NCBI GenBank assembly: GCA_013152545.1
Contig: JAADGF010000076.1
Location: 1-57,566 of the forward strand
DNA length: 57,566 nucleotides
Source: Gammaproteobacteria bacterium
GTDB taxonomy: Bacteria; Pseudomonadota; Gammaproteobacteria; SZUA-152
Direction of reading: 5' to 3'
Made by a program: the position numbers and the translations under genes. Of the stretch, positions 36,987 through 46,475 are shown in pieces. The notes under the pieces were generated by a model. It was not told where the DNA came from and ran no database searches. It saw only the letters and a list, made by a program, of their open reading frames with translations. Numbering within the stretch: position 1 is the first letter of the stretch; each line of letters begins with the position of its first letter.

Positions 36987-38165
36987 ATGTTTAAGATTTT
37001 AACCTTGAATAATATATCGGTGAAGGGGTTGGATCGGCTGCCGCGCGATAAATATGAAGTGGCTTCAGAAATTCAACACCCGGATGCTATTTTGTTGCGA
37101 TCCTTTAAAATGCATGAGATGGCGATACCAACAGGGCTGAAAGCTGTCGGGCGTGCAGGTGCGGGCGTCAATAATATTCCGGTAGATAAGCTAAGTGGTT
37201 TGGGTATTCCGGTGTTTAACGCCCCAGGTGCCAATGCTAATGCCGTTAAAGAACTGGTACTGGCCGGTTTATTGTTAGCCTCACGAAATATTTGTCAGGC
37301 TTGGGCATTTGCCAGGCAGTTAGAGGGCGGCGACGAGGAAATCAGCAAGGCGGTTGAAAGCGGCAAAAAACAATTTGGTGGTTTCGAGTTACCTGGCCGG
37401 GTATTAGGGGTAGTAGGGTTGGGTGCTATAGGCCGTTCCGTGGCAAATGCTGCCGCCATGTTGGGTATGAAGGTGATCGGTTTTGATCCTGGTATCACGG
37501 TGGAAGGGGCTTGGAAGTTATCGTCAAATGTGGAGCAAGCTAAAAGTATCGATGATTTGCTAACCAAGGTGGATTATGTCACGTTTCATGTACCATTGGT
37601 GGAGAATACTCGCCACATGATTAACGCTGAACGTTTAGCGTTAATGAAAAAAAATGTAGTGATTTTAAATTTTTCCCGAGCAGGTATCGTTGATGACCAG
37701 GCCGTGTTAGAGGCGATAGATGCGGGCCAAATTCACGCTTATGTTTGTGACTTTCCAAGTAACTTATTGCAGAATCATTCGCGTGTGATTGCTTTGCCGC
37801 ACCTGGGAGCATCGACCGTGGAAGCCGAAGATAATTGTGCAATAATGGTTGCTGATCAGGTGCGTGATTATTTGGAAAATGGCAATATTGTGAATTCTGT
37901 TAATTTTCCTTCGGTGGTGATGGCGCGCACTGAGGGTTGTCGTATTGGGATTGTGAATTCCAATGTGCCCAATATGGTAGGACAAATTTCCACCGCCATG
38001 GCGAATGCGGAACTGAATATAGTTGACATGTTGAATAAGTCTAAAAATGATTTGGCTTACACGCTGATTGATGTTAATCAGCCGGTGCCCAATGCCGTAG
38101 TGAAACAAATAGCCGACATTAAAGGGGTGCTGGCAGTGCATTCCTGTGATGCTATGCTTGCGTAA
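36987..38165 (+). CDS. serA: D-3-phosphoglycerate dehydrogenase, short form with ACT domain
   Basis: It oxidises 3-phosphoglycerate to 3-phosphohydroxypyruvate, the SerC substrate. NAD motif: LGVVGLGAIGRSVANAAAML. Catalytic residues appear in NFSRAGIVDD (Arg) and VIALPHLGASTVEAEDN (His with Glu). AGAGVNNIPVDKLSGLGIPV is the substrate-side block. Residues ~318-392 form a single ACT domain (GRIGIVNSNVPNMVGQISTA), the usual site for serine feedback. The 392-residue length is shorter than E. coli SerA (410) or the long type. It has its own AGAGGAG site and probably shares a transcript with serC. Confidence 0.93.
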   Translation: MFKILTLNNISVKGLDRLPRDKYEVASEIQHPDAILLRSFKMHEMAIPTGLKAVGRAGAGVNNIPVDKLSGLGIPVFNAPGANANAVKELVLAGLLLASRNICQAWAFARQLEGGDEEISKAVESGKKQFGGFELPGRVLGVVGLGAIGRSVANAAAMLGMKVIGFDPGITVEGAWKLSSNVEQAKSIDDLLTKVDYVTFHVPLVENTRHMINAERLALMKKNVVILNFSRAGIVDDQAVLEAIDAGQIHAYVCDFPSNLLQNHSRVIALPHLGASTVEAEDNCAIMVADQVRDYLENGNIVNSVNFPSVVMARTEGCRIGIVNSNVPNMVGQISTAMANAELNIVDMLNKSKNDLAYTLIDVNQPVPNAVVKQIADIKGVLAVHSCDAMLA

Positions 38166-38266
38166 ACTTGTAGCATCGGATCGGATATCTTGATGTGTTG
38201 GATTATGCTGAGCAACGGGTAAGTTATTTTGTGCCCGTTCTTTAGCCGAGAGCGGTAGATTAAGGA

Positions 38267-39352
38267 ATGGCAGACAAGAAAAAGTTACAAGCGTTACGTA
38301 GCCGTATCGATAAGCTGGATGAGAAAATCCAGACGCTGATTAACGAGCGAGGTGAGATTGCACAGGAAGTCGCTCACCTGAAACAAGCATCCGGTGATGC
38401 TAGTATGTATTATCGGCCAGAAAGAGAGGCGCAAGTATTGCGTGATGTTATCGCGCGTAACCAGGGACCGATTTCCGGTGAAGAAATGGCGCGCCTGTTT
38501 CGAGAGATCATGTCGGTTTGTCTTGCTTTAGAAAAACCCATGACGATTGCCTATCTGGGGCCTGAAGGTACTTTTACGCAAGCGGCGGCGTGGAAACATT
38601 TTGGTGATTCGGTCAATACCCTTGCGCTTGGTGCCATTGACGATGTATTTCGAGAAGTTGAGTCAGGGGCGGCACATTATGGTGTGGTGCCAGTTGAGAA
38701 TTCGATTGAGGGTGTTGTTAATCATACCCTGGACCGTTTCATGCGCTCTTCTTTAAAAATTTGTGGTGAGGTGGAGCTGCGCGTACACCATAATTTAATG
38801 GGTAACATGACGGATGTGGATGAAGTAAAAAAAATCTATTCCCATCAACAGTCGTTGGCTCAGTGCCGTGAATGGTTAAATACTAATTTATCCGGCGTGG
38901 AGTTGGTTGCTGTGAGCAGTAACGCCAAAGCGGCACGCATTGCCGGTGAGGAAGCGGGTGCTGCTGCAATTGCCGGAAATATTGCGGCGGAAATTTATCA
39001 TCTGAATGTTTTGTGCCGAAACATTGAAGACTGGCCTGACAATACCACACGCTTTTTGATTATTGGGGAACAGGAAACACCACCGTCTGGTGTCGATAAG
39101 ACATCATTGTTGGTATCCACCATGAACAAACCGGGTGCCTTACATCGTTTACTAGACCCGTTTGCCAGTAATAATATTTCGATGACACGCATCGAGTCGC
39201 GCCCATCTCGAATGACAATGTGGGATTACGTATTTTTTGTAGATATTGAAGGCCATCGTGACGATAAGCCTATTTCTACAGCAATCGTGGCATTGGAACA
39301 GGAAGCTGCAATGCTGAAGGTTCTGGGGTCTTATCCAAAAGCGGTGCTGTAG
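38267..39352 (+). CDS. pheA: Bifunctional chorismate mutase / prephenate dehydratase (P-protein)
   Basis: PheA converts chorismate to prephenate and then phenylpyruvate in phenylalanine synthesis. The AroQ-type mutase is at residues 1-90 (LRSRIDKLDEKIQTLINERG). The dehydratase domain begins TIAYLGPEGTFTQAAAWKHF and has VPVENSIEGVVNHTLDRFM. The C-terminal ACT domain includes KPGALHRLLDPFASNNISMT with the ESRPSR phenylalanine-binding motif. The length is 361 residues. It lies between serA and hisC, as in the Pseudomonas supra-operon. Confidence 0.98.
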   Translation: MADKKKLQALRSRIDKLDEKIQTLINERGEIAQEVAHLKQASGDASMYYRPEREAQVLRDVIARNQGPISGEEMARLFREIMSVCLALEKPMTIAYLGPEGTFTQAAAWKHFGDSVNTLALGAIDDVFREVESGAAHYGVVPVENSIEGVVNHTLDRFMRSSLKICGEVELRVHHNLMGNMTDVDEVKKIYSHQQSLAQCREWLNTNLSGVELVAVSSNAKAARIAGEEAGAAAIAGNIAAEIYHLNVLCRNIEDWPDNTTRFLIIGEQETPPSGVDKTSLLVSTMNKPGALHRLLDPFASNNISMTRIESRPSRMTMWDYVFFVDIEGHRDDKPISTAIVALEQEAAMLKVLGSYPKAVL

Positions 39353-39440
39353 CGATCAGATGTGTCAGGTTTAATGTTTTACACTTAACGATTTACACGT
39401 AGCAATATACTTTTGATGTGGTCATCGGATAACTCAACGG

Positions 39441-39630
39441 TAAGGGGCTGTAAAAAAATAAGTTGCACAGATTGCGCCGGTATCGTTTCGTCTTCAAGGC
39501 ACGGAAATGGGCGCACTCCACAAGGGCACTTCTTTCAGGGCGCATACTCGTTGTCTGTAAGCTTTTGCGCAACGCTGAAGACGCCAGGATAGACAAGCAA
39601 AATGTTCAAGTTATTTTTTACAGACTCTTA
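39441..39630. mobile_element. MITE-like family B element (190 bp)
   Basis: Terminal inverted repeats: TAAGGGGCTGTAAAAAAATA (39441-39460) against the inverse of TTATTTTTTACAGACTCTTA (39611-39630), continuing inward to AGTTG / CAAGT. The interior matches 3905-~4110 in reverse orientation, with an identical core TTCTTTCAGGGCGCATACTC. Antisense and sense frames of about 60-67 codons cross it but have no transposase features. The element sits in the pheA-hisC gap, and the remaining bases of that gap carry nothing else recognisable. Confidence 0.8.
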
Positions 39631-39730
39631 GCTCAGGAATGTGCACATTTCTGAATCGCTATAGAAAATTTATCTTATTGATTTCAGAGTGTTGCCAATT
39701 ATTTTCGCCATTGTGCCGAAGGAATTGGGA

Positions 39731-40876
39731 ATGCTTCTGCCTAACGTGGATGATGTGATGGATTATCTGGACTTGGCCGCACCTGGCCTTAAGAGCCTGC
39801 ACCCTTATCAACCAGGCAAGCCTATTGATGAATTGCAACGGGAATACGGTGTTGCACGAGTGGTTAAACTGGCATCGAATGAAAACCCATTAGGTCCTAG
39901 TCCTCGGGTGCTGGAAGCGTTACGCACTGAAATGACCGAGCTTGCGCGTTACCCTGACGGCAATGGTTTTACATTAAAAAAGGCATTGTCTGAGCATCTA
40001 CAGGTAGATGCGGCACAACTGACAATCGGTAATGGTTCCAATGATTTATTAGAGCTTATTGGCAGGGCGTTTGTCACGCCAGCCAATGAGGTGATTTTTT
40101 CAGAACATTCATTTGCGGTTTATCCGTTGGTGACCCAGGCGTTGAATGCTCGGGCGGTGGTAACTCCCGCCAAAGACTGGGGTAACGATTTAGATGCTAT
40201 TCGCCGGGCGATTGTGCCTGATACCCGGCTGATTTTTATTGCTAATCCAAATAATCCTACAGGCACTTGGTTGGATAGTCAGTGTTTGGAAACGTTCTTA
40301 GCGGATGTGCCTAAGCATGTTATTGTAGTGCTCGACGAAGCCTATTTTGAATACGCGAGCGGTGCTTGCATGGGGGTAGCGGATTACCCAAACGCGTTAC
40401 AATGGTTAAATCAGTATTCAAACTTGATTGTTACCCGCACGTTTTCCAAGGCGTATGGGCTTGCGGGATTGCGTGTAGGGTATTGCGTGTCGCACCCACA
40501 AATTACGGATTTGTTAAACCGAGTTAGACAGCCGTTCAACGTTAACCAATTAGCGTTAGCGGGGGCTAATGCCGCGTTACAGGATAACGCTTATTTAGAG
40601 CGGGTTGTTGCACTTAATTGCAGCGAAATGCGGATGCTGTGTAAAGCTTTTGATACGCTGGGTTTGGTCTATATTCCGTCAGTTGGCAATTTTGTTGCGG
40701 TAGATGTAGGGCAAAACGCGGCAAGTCTTTATGATGCTTTGTTGCATGAAGGTGTGATTGTGCGTCCTGTTGCTAATTATGGTATGCCTCAGCATTTGAG
40801 GGTAACTGTGGGCACGGAGGAGGAAAATAACATTTTTGTGGCGAGCCTGAAAAAAGTGTTGGGTCGTGTCAAATGA
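39731..40876 (+). CDS. hisC: Histidinol-phosphate aminotransferase
   Basis: This fold-type I PLP aminotransferase works in histidine synthesis and, in the pheA-tyrA context, probably also transaminates aromatic keto acids. Motifs: KLASNENPLGPSPRVLEAL, GNGSNDLLELIGRAF, FIANPNNPTGTWL, VVLDEAYFEYA and the PLP Lys in VTRTFSKAYGLAGLRVGY. ATG 39731 has AAGGA at 39719-39723 and yields 381 residues; a GTG at 39689 would add 14 unconserved residues. tyrA follows after 86 bp. Confidence 0.95.
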   Translation: MLLPNVDDVMDYLDLAAPGLKSLHPYQPGKPIDELQREYGVARVVKLASNENPLGPSPRVLEALRTEMTELARYPDGNGFTLKKALSEHLQVDAAQLTIGNGSNDLLELIGRAFVTPANEVIFSEHSFAVYPLVTQALNARAVVTPAKDWGNDLDAIRRAIVPDTRLIFIANPNNPTGTWLDSQCLETFLADVPKHVIVVLDEAYFEYASGACMGVADYPNALQWLNQYSNLIVTRTFSKAYGLAGLRVGYCVSHPQITDLLNRVRQPFNVNQLALAGANAALQDNAYLERVVALNCSEMRMLCKAFDTLGLVYIPSVGNFVAVDVGQNAASLYDALLHEGVIVRPVANYGMPQHLRVTVGTEEENNIFVASLKKVLGRVK

Positions 40877-40962
40877 TGCTTGCCATGATCGGAATGATGC
40901 GCGTGCGATGGGTATATGATCGTTTTGTGTTGCCTGGATGAATAAACTGATGGACAAAGCAT

Positions 40963-41823
40963 TTGATTAATCAATTGACCGTTATTGGTGTTGGCTTAAT
41001 TGGCGGCTCGTTAGCACGATCGTTGCGCGAAGCGGGCGCAGTCGGTACCATTGTGGGTTGTGGCCTTGATAAAAACCAACTGCAAAAAGCCATTGATCTC
41101 GACATAATTGATAAATATGAAACGGACGTGGCCCGGGCGGTTGTGGGTTCTAATCTTGTGGTTGTAGCGGTGCCTGTTGGTGTGATGGAATCGGTATTTC
41201 GTCAACTGAAATCTCATTTGGCCGAAGATGCTGTTATTACTGATGTTGGCAGCACTAAAGGCAGTGTTGTTGAAGCCATGCGCAATGCTTATGGTGAGGT
41301 GCCTGAGCAATTTGTGCCTGGGCACCCCATTGCGGGTACGGAAAAAAGCGGTGTAGACGCCGGTTTTGCCGGACTGTTCCATGGGCGACGTGTATTGTTA
41401 ACGCCGTTGCCCCAAACCAGTCCGCAAGCCATTGAATTGGTGCGGTATATGTGGCAGAAAACCGGTGCGGTGGTGAGTGAAATGGACCTTAAGCACCATG
41501 ATGATGTATTAGCTGCTACCAGTCATTTGCCGCATTTATTGGCTTTTTCTCTAGTAGATACGCTTGTGGCGATGGATGAAAAAGCGGAAATTTTTCAATA
41601 TGCAGCTGGTGGTTTTCGGGATTTTACCCGCATTGCATCGAGTCATCCGCAGATGTGGCATGACATCTGTGTCAATAATCGCGAAGCGATTTTACAGATT
41701 TTAAAACGTTTTCAAGTTGACTTGGATAAATTGGGTTGCGCAATTGCCAATAACGACAGTGACTATATACTTGATGTGTTTACACGGGCTAAAAAATCGC
41801 GAGATCAGTTTAGCAATAACTAG
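40963..41823 (+). CDS. tyrA: Prephenate dehydrogenase
   Basis: TyrA oxidatively decarboxylates prephenate (or arogenate) for tyrosine synthesis. The NAD(P) motif is at the very N-terminus: VIGVGLIGGSLARSLREAG. The catalytic-site HPIAGTEKSGVDAG and the helical C-terminal block HHDDVLAATSHLPHLLAF are conserved. The length is 286 residues, the stand-alone cyclohexadienyl type, without mutase or ACT domain. The start is TTG at 40963; no ATG is in frame near it. In pseudomonads tyrA is fused to aroA; here a TAG stop and 65 bp separate them. Confidence 0.95.
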   Translation: MINQLTVIGVGLIGGSLARSLREAGAVGTIVGCGLDKNQLQKAIDLDIIDKYETDVARAVVGSNLVVVAVPVGVMESVFRQLKSHLAEDAVITDVGSTKGSVVEAMRNAYGEVPEQFVPGHPIAGTEKSGVDAGFAGLFHGRRVLLTPLPQTSPQAIELVRYMWQKTGAVVSEMDLKHHDDVLAATSHLPHLLAFSLVDTLVAMDEKAEIFQYAAGGFRDFTRIASSHPQMWHDICVNNREAILQILKRFQVDLDKLGCAIANNDSDYILDVFTRAKKSRDQFSNN

Positions 41824-41840
41824 ACGCCTGTCCGAGGATA
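41824..41840. repeat. Possible family A end remnant
   Basis: GCCTGTCCGAG (41826-41836) directly after the tyrA TAG equals the outer terminal repeat of family A (…CCTGTCCGAGAA). Only 11 bases are shared, so coincidence cannot be excluded. Confidence 0.3.
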
Positions 41841-41888
41841 TTAAAACCCTCACACTTATTTTTAGAGCTTACTTTTAGAGTTTTCCCC

Positions 41889-43226
41889 ATGAGTCATATT
41901 ATTTCACAACAGAATATTCAATTCTGCGTTAAACCTGGCGGCACCTTAACGGGTGAGGTACGGGTGCCAGGCGATAAATCCATTTCTCATCGTTCTATTA
42001 TGCTGGGGTCACTGGCGGAGGGCGTTACCGAAATTACGGGTTTTTTGGAGGGAGAAGACAGTCTGGCGACATTGGCTGCATTTCGTGCAATGGGTGTTGA
42101 CATTGAAGGGCCAAACAACGGGCGGGTTGTTGTTCAAGGGGTTGGTCTGCACGGCTTGCGAGCACCTGATGATGCGTTGGCTCTGGGGAATTCCGGCACT
42201 TCCATGCGTTTATTGGCGGGATTGCTGGCCGGCCAATCTTTTGATGTGTCCTTAGTAGGCGATGCATCGTTATCAAGCCGACCCATGCGCCGGGTTACTG
42301 AACCCCTAGCAAAAATGGGGGCGCTGATTGAGGCAACCGATGCGGGCACTGCGCCACTGCACATCAAAGGCGGTCAAGTGTTGCGGGGTATTGATTATGA
42401 AATGCCAGTTGCTAGTGCGCAGGTAAAGTCTTGTTTGTTGTTGGCCGGTTTGTATGCGCAGGGAAAAACCTGTGTAACCGAGTCAGCACCCAGTCGTGAT
42501 CATACTGAGCGCATGCTGATAAGTTTTAATTATCCCCTGGAGATCGGTCGGCATTCTGTCTGTGTGCAGGGTGGTGCAAATCTGAGTGCAAATGCCATTG
42601 AAGTACCGTCGGATATTTCCTCTGCCGCCTTCTTCCTTGTTGCCGCGAGTATCGCGCCGAATTCTGAATTATTGCTGCAAAAAGTGGGTATCAACCCAAC
42701 CCGGGACGGTGTCATCACTATATTGCGCCAGATGGGGGCAGATATTACCGTGGAAAACAAATGCCAGTTTGGTGGTGAGCCAGTAGCTGATTTACGCGTA
42801 AAATCTGCTTGTTTGCGCGGTATTAAAATCCCGGTAGCGCAGGTACCCTTGGCGATTGATGAATTTCCCGTTATATTCATTGCGGCCGCCTGCGCATCGG
42901 GGCAGACTGAACTTACCAACGCACGAGAGTTACGTGTTAAAGAGAGTGATCGAATTCAGGTAATGGCTGAAGGGTTACAGGCATTGGGTATCGAGGCCCA
43001 ACCCACACCGGACGGTATGGTCATTCGCGGTGGTCAAATGTCGGGAGGTCGGGTACATAGTCATGGCGATCACCGCATAGCAATGGCTTTTGCTGTTGCG
43101 GCGTTGCGCTCATCCGAGTCTATCACCATTGATGATTGTGCTAATGTCAATACGTCCTTTCCCGGATTTTTGGAATTATCACGAAAAATTGGGCTGAAAA
43201 TCGCTTTGCATGGCTTAGATGGTTAA
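41889..43226 (+). CDS. aroA: 3-phosphoshikimate 1-carboxyvinyltransferase (EPSP synthase)
   Basis: AroA condenses shikimate-3-phosphate with phosphoenolpyruvate, the sixth shikimate-pathway step. The inside-out alpha/beta barrel is evident from VPGDKSISHRSIMLGSLAEG, LGNSGTSMRLLAGLLAG, SSRPMRRVTEPLAKMGA, SAQVKSCLLLAGLYAQG and ELRVKESDRIQVMAEGLQ. The SISHRS and FLEGEDSL patterns resemble the class II branch (Agrobacterium CP4-like) more than E. coli AroA. The Gly in GNSGT is retained. The length is 445 residues. It is separate from tyrA, unlike the pseudomonad fusion. Confidence 0.96.
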   Translation: MSHIISQQNIQFCVKPGGTLTGEVRVPGDKSISHRSIMLGSLAEGVTEITGFLEGEDSLATLAAFRAMGVDIEGPNNGRVVVQGVGLHGLRAPDDALALGNSGTSMRLLAGLLAGQSFDVSLVGDASLSSRPMRRVTEPLAKMGALIEATDAGTAPLHIKGGQVLRGIDYEMPVASAQVKSCLLLAGLYAQGKTCVTESAPSRDHTERMLISFNYPLEIGRHSVCVQGGANLSANAIEVPSDISSAAFFLVAASIAPNSELLLQKVGINPTRDGVITILRQMGADITVENKCQFGGEPVADLRVKSACLRGIKIPVAQVPLAIDEFPVIFIAAACASGQTELTNARELRVKESDRIQVMAEGLQALGIEAQPTPDGMVIRGGQMSGGRVHSHGDHRIAMAFAVAALRSSESITIDDCANVNTSFPGFLELSRKIGLKIALHGLDG

Positions 43227-43288
43227 CAAACCTCACGTCGGTAAATGCTGTGCTTTTCCCCTTTCTTTGAATAAACAGATGAACAAAT

Positions 43289-43310
43289 CAAAGGCAATCT
43301 GAGTCGTTAC
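43289..43310 (+). repeat. 22-bp dispersed motif, copy 2
   Basis: CAAAGGCAATCTGAGTCGTT plus AC differs from 16673-16694 at one base. It lies in the 197-bp aroA-cmk gap, which otherwise holds AT-rich sequence before the cmk start. Confidence 0.6.
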
Positions 43311-43423
43311 TGAACATTTAAACCATTAGGTGGAGTCGTTGCGTTTTCCTCAAAGACAGCAGTATTATTTTTTGTGTGTGGTGGTTTTTTTTATTAAAAT
43401 CAGCATATTAAGTTAATTTTAAA

Positions 43424-44197
43424 ATGAACAACCCCATTTCTGTTATTACCATCGATGGCCCCAGCGCTTCAGGGAAGGGGACCGTCAGTGCCCTTGTTGC
43501 TCAGATGCTAAACTGGCACTTGCTGGACAGCGGTGCTTTGTATCGTCTGGTGGCGTTGGCTGCGCTAAGGCGCGGCGTGTCAGTGGCTGACAGAGCGCAA
43601 TTAGTGTCAATCACGCAAAATCTTGATGTGGCGTTTCGTGTAGCGACGGCGATGCCTGGGGCTTACTCAAGTTCTGAAATTGAGACGATTGCCAAACCAG
43701 TGATAAATCGGCAATCTCCGGCAGCGCAACAGCCCAAGCCCACAGAAACGACATTATTCCTTGATGGAGAAGCGGTTACGCAGGCAATCCGCACGGAACA
43801 GTGTGGCGAAATGGCTTCGCAAATTGCAGTTATACCGGAAGTACGATCCGGATTACTCAAACGTCAACGAGATTTTCGAAAGTCACCGGGATTGGTTGCC
43901 GACGGCCGTGATATGGGTACCGTGGTGTTCCCAGACGCCTTGTTGAAAGTGTTTTTGACCGCAAGTGTTGAAGAAAGGGCGAAAAGGCGCTATAAGCAGT
44001 TGATGGAGAAGGGCGTAAGTGTTAATCTTGCCGATCTTTTTGGCGAGATTTCGAATCGGGATAAGCGCGATAGCCAACGGGTTACTGCACCTCTAAAACC
44101 GGCAGCGGATGCTGTGAACATTGACACGACGGATACGACGATACATCAGGTTGTTGAGGAGATAATATCACTTTATCATCGAAGGTGCGGCGGTTAA
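43424..44197 (+). CDS. cmk: Cytidylate kinase with an unusual internal insertion
   Basis: Cmk phosphorylates CMP and dCMP. The P-loop is near the start (TIDGPSASGKGTVSALVAQM). LLDSGALYRLVALAALRRG, VADGRDMGTVVFPDALLKVF and the lid block RAKRRYKQLMEKG are standard. The family's LDVxF ... LdGedVt region is split by about 35 residues at ~73-108 (VATAMPGAYSSSEIETIAKP...), which most Cmk proteins lack. This makes the chain 257 residues, against 227 in E. coli. The insert is Pro/Gln/Thr-rich and in frame, and lies in the CMP-binding domain. cmk-rpsA is a conserved pair. Confidence 0.95.
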   Translation: MNNPISVITIDGPSASGKGTVSALVAQMLNWHLLDSGALYRLVALAALRRGVSVADRAQLVSITQNLDVAFRVATAMPGAYSSSEIETIAKPVINRQSPAAQQPKPTETTLFLDGEAVTQAIRTEQCGEMASQIAVIPEVRSGLLKRQRDFRKSPGLVADGRDMGTVVFPDALLKVFLTASVEERAKRRYKQLMEKGVSVNLADLFGEISNRDKRDSQRVTAPLKPAADAVNIDTTDTTIHQVVEEIISLYHRRCGG

Positions 44198-44566
44198 CAG
44201 TAGTTGTTGGAAGCTATAACTAGCTTATCTGGAACAACAAGATTCCGGTCTGCCGTCACCATCGGTAATTCCCGCCAAAGAGACGTTTATTTGCTTCAAC
44301 GGTACTCTGTATTACAGTAAAAACTTAAGGTAGTAAACAACGGGTTCGAGGCCTCGAAATTGCATAATTTTCCGGGTGTTCGACATTAATTTAAATTAAC
44401 TTTAGCCTGCGTTAGCCATAGCTGGCGTCTAGGTGAGTCGTTTTTGTCATCGTTTCCTGCAATGGGCGTGTTTGCTTATATATCCAGATTAGCCGCTGGT
44501 ATATCGAAACACTTGTATTATTGTAGAGGCACGTGTGGTAACTGAAGCGCCAAGGATTATTGACTT
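44198..44566. other. 369-bp cmk-rpsA intergenic region with a 14-bp palindrome
   Basis: The region should contain the rpsA promoter and the leader bound by S1 for autoregulation. The only standout is the perfect palindrome TTCGAGGCCTCGAA at 44345-44358, about 210 bp before the rpsA ATG. AAGGA lies close to the start codon. I could not place promoter boxes with confidence. Confidence 0.4.
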
Positions 44567-46249
44567 ATGAGCGAGAGCTTTGCCGAATTATTTGAAGAAA
44601 GTTTATCCCAAACCCAAATGCGTCCCGGTTCAATTTTATCCGGTATTGTTGTTGACGTTAGTCCCGATGTTGTTCTGGTAAATTGTGGACTAAAATCTGA
44701 GGGTGTGATTGCCGCGCAAGAATTTTATGATGACAACGGCGAGATTACTGTACAACTTGGCGATGAAGTTGAAGTTGCGTTGGAGTATGTGGAAGATGGT
44801 AATGGTGAAACCCGTTTGTCGCGCGAAAAAGCCGTGCGAGCCCGCTCATGGATAGTGCTCGAAAAAGCCTACGAGGCTGGTGAAAATGTTGTCGGTATTA
44901 TTAACGGCAAAGTGAAAGGTGGATTTACCGTTGAATTGGATGATGTGCGCGCCTTTTTGCCAGGCTCCTTAGTGGATGTCCGGCCAGTTCGTGATTTATC
45001 CTACCTAGAAGGTAAGCAACTGGAATTTAAGGTTATTAAGCTTGATCAGAAGCGTAATAACGTTGTGGTTTCTCGTCGTGCTGTTGTCGAAGCAGAATCC
45101 AGTGAGGAGCGCGAAGAGCTGATTAAAAATCTCCAGGAGGGTCAAGTTATTAAAGGAATGGTTAAGAACCTTACCGATTATGGAGCATTTATTGATTTAG
45201 GTGGTATTGACGGCTTGTTGCATATCACGGATATGTCATGGAAACGCATCAAGCATCCGAGTGAAATTGTCAATGTTGCGGATGAAATTGAGGTGAAAGT
45301 ACTTAAATTTGACCGTGACAAAACGCGTGTGTCCTTAGGTCTGAAGCAAATGGGTGAGGACCCATGGGAAGATATTACCCGGCGTTATCCTGTCGGTGCA
45401 CGCTTGAGCGGCAAAGTTACGAATTTAACCGATTACGGCTGTTTTGTTGAAATCGAGGAAGGTGTTGAGGGCTTGGTTCATGTTTCTGAAATGGATTGGA
45501 CCAATAAAAATGTCAGCCCGAGCAAGATTGTACAGCTTGGTGATGAGGTTGAAGTGATGGTGTTGGATATTGACGCTGAACGTCGCCGGATTTCGTTGGG
45601 CATGAAACAAGTTAAGCCAAATCCATGGGACGAGTTTGCCGCACAGCATAATAAAGGCGATAAAATTGTTGGTACCATTAAATCCATTACAGACTTTGGG
45701 ATTTTTATTGGTTTGGATGGTGGCATTGATGGTTTGGTGCATTTATCTGATATTTCTTGGAATGCGGTCGGCGAAGAAGCTGTCAGAGATTTCAAGAAAA
45801 ACGATGAAATTCATACGGTTATTTTGGCCATCGATCCTGAGCGTGAGCGTATTTCCTTGGGTGTGAAGCAGCTTGAGCAAGATCCTTTTAGTAATTATCT
45901 GGCTGAAAATCCCAAGGGCAGTGTGGTTAAAGGTCAAATTATAGCGGTTGATGCGAAGGGCGCTGTCGTGAAGCTGATGGAGGGTATTGAGGGGTATTTG
46001 CGAGCCTCAGAAATTGCCCGTGACCGTGTAGAAGATGCTCGTACCGCATTGAAAGAAGGTGATGAGGTGGAAGCTAAGTTTATTGGTGTCGATAGAAAAA
46101 ATCGAACCATTAATCTCTCCATAAAAGCTAAAGACTCTCAAGATGAAGCAGAAGCGATGGAAGACTATAGTCGGTCCAGCGAGTCTCAAGGGGCGACAAC
46201 CTTGGGTGATTTGCTGAAAGAGCAGATGGATAACAAAGAAAACGTTTAA
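44567..46249 (+). CDS. rpsA: 30S ribosomal protein S1
   Basis: S1 binds mRNA and docks it on the 30S subunit through S2. The chain starts [20 protein letters not shown] and has six S1/OB repeats; the third to sixth carry the usual pattern ([80 protein letters not shown]). At 560 residues it is essentially the size of E. coli S1 (557). ihfB follows, as in enterobacteria and pseudomonads. Confidence 0.98.
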   Translation: MSESFAELFEESLSQTQMRPGSILSGIVVDVSPDVVLVNCGLKSEGVIAAQEFYDDNGEITVQLGDEVEVALEYVEDGNGETRLSREKAVRARSWIVLEKAYEAGENVVGIINGKVKGGFTVELDDVRAFLPGSLVDVRPVRDLSYLEGKQLEFKVIKLDQKRNNVVVSRRAVVEAESSEEREELIKNLQEGQVIKGMVKNLTDYGAFIDLGGIDGLLHITDMSWKRIKHPSEIVNVADEIEVKVLKFDRDKTRVSLGLKQMGEDPWEDITRRYPVGARLSGKVTNLTDYGCFVEIEEGVEGLVHVSEMDWTNKNVSPSKIVQLGDEVEVMVLDIDAERRRISLGMKQVKPNPWDEFAAQHNKGDKIVGTIKSITDFGIFIGLDGGIDGLVHLSDISWNAVGEEAVRDFKKNDEIHTVILAIDPERERISLGVKQLEQDPFSNYLAENPKGSVVKGQIIAVDAKGAVVKLMEGIEGYLRASEIARDRVEDARTALKEGDEVEAKFIGVDRKNRTINLSIKAKDSQDEAEAMEDYSRSSESQGATTLGDLLKEQMDNKENV

Positions 46250-46475
46250 TATTTGGGTTATTTTTGATCGATTAATGGCGTGTTAGGAAAATGTTAGGCA
46301 AAACGTAGGCTTATGCTATTATCTGATTTCCGGTATTAAGCCTACGTAGTGTTGTTAAGGTTTTGTTTATATTGCCGCTAGTAGGGTATGTGGGTTCGTA
46401 AGCGTTTGCTTGCGATGGAGAATCATTCGGTCAGCAAACACGCAGGCCTTAAATTTAGTCCTGGGGAATCGCGAA

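Noticed and set aside
39393-39654. Overlapping 63-67-codon frames in the pheA-hisC gap (one containing a MRPERSALVE-like peptide)
   Set aside because: They lie across the family B inverted repeats on both strands. The divergent copy at 3905 does not keep the frame, so they are better explained as element DNA.
44343-44360. GGGTTCGAGGCCTCGAA resembling a tRNA T-arm
   Set aside because: No acceptor stem, anticodon arm or D-arm surrounds it; it is a simple palindrome.
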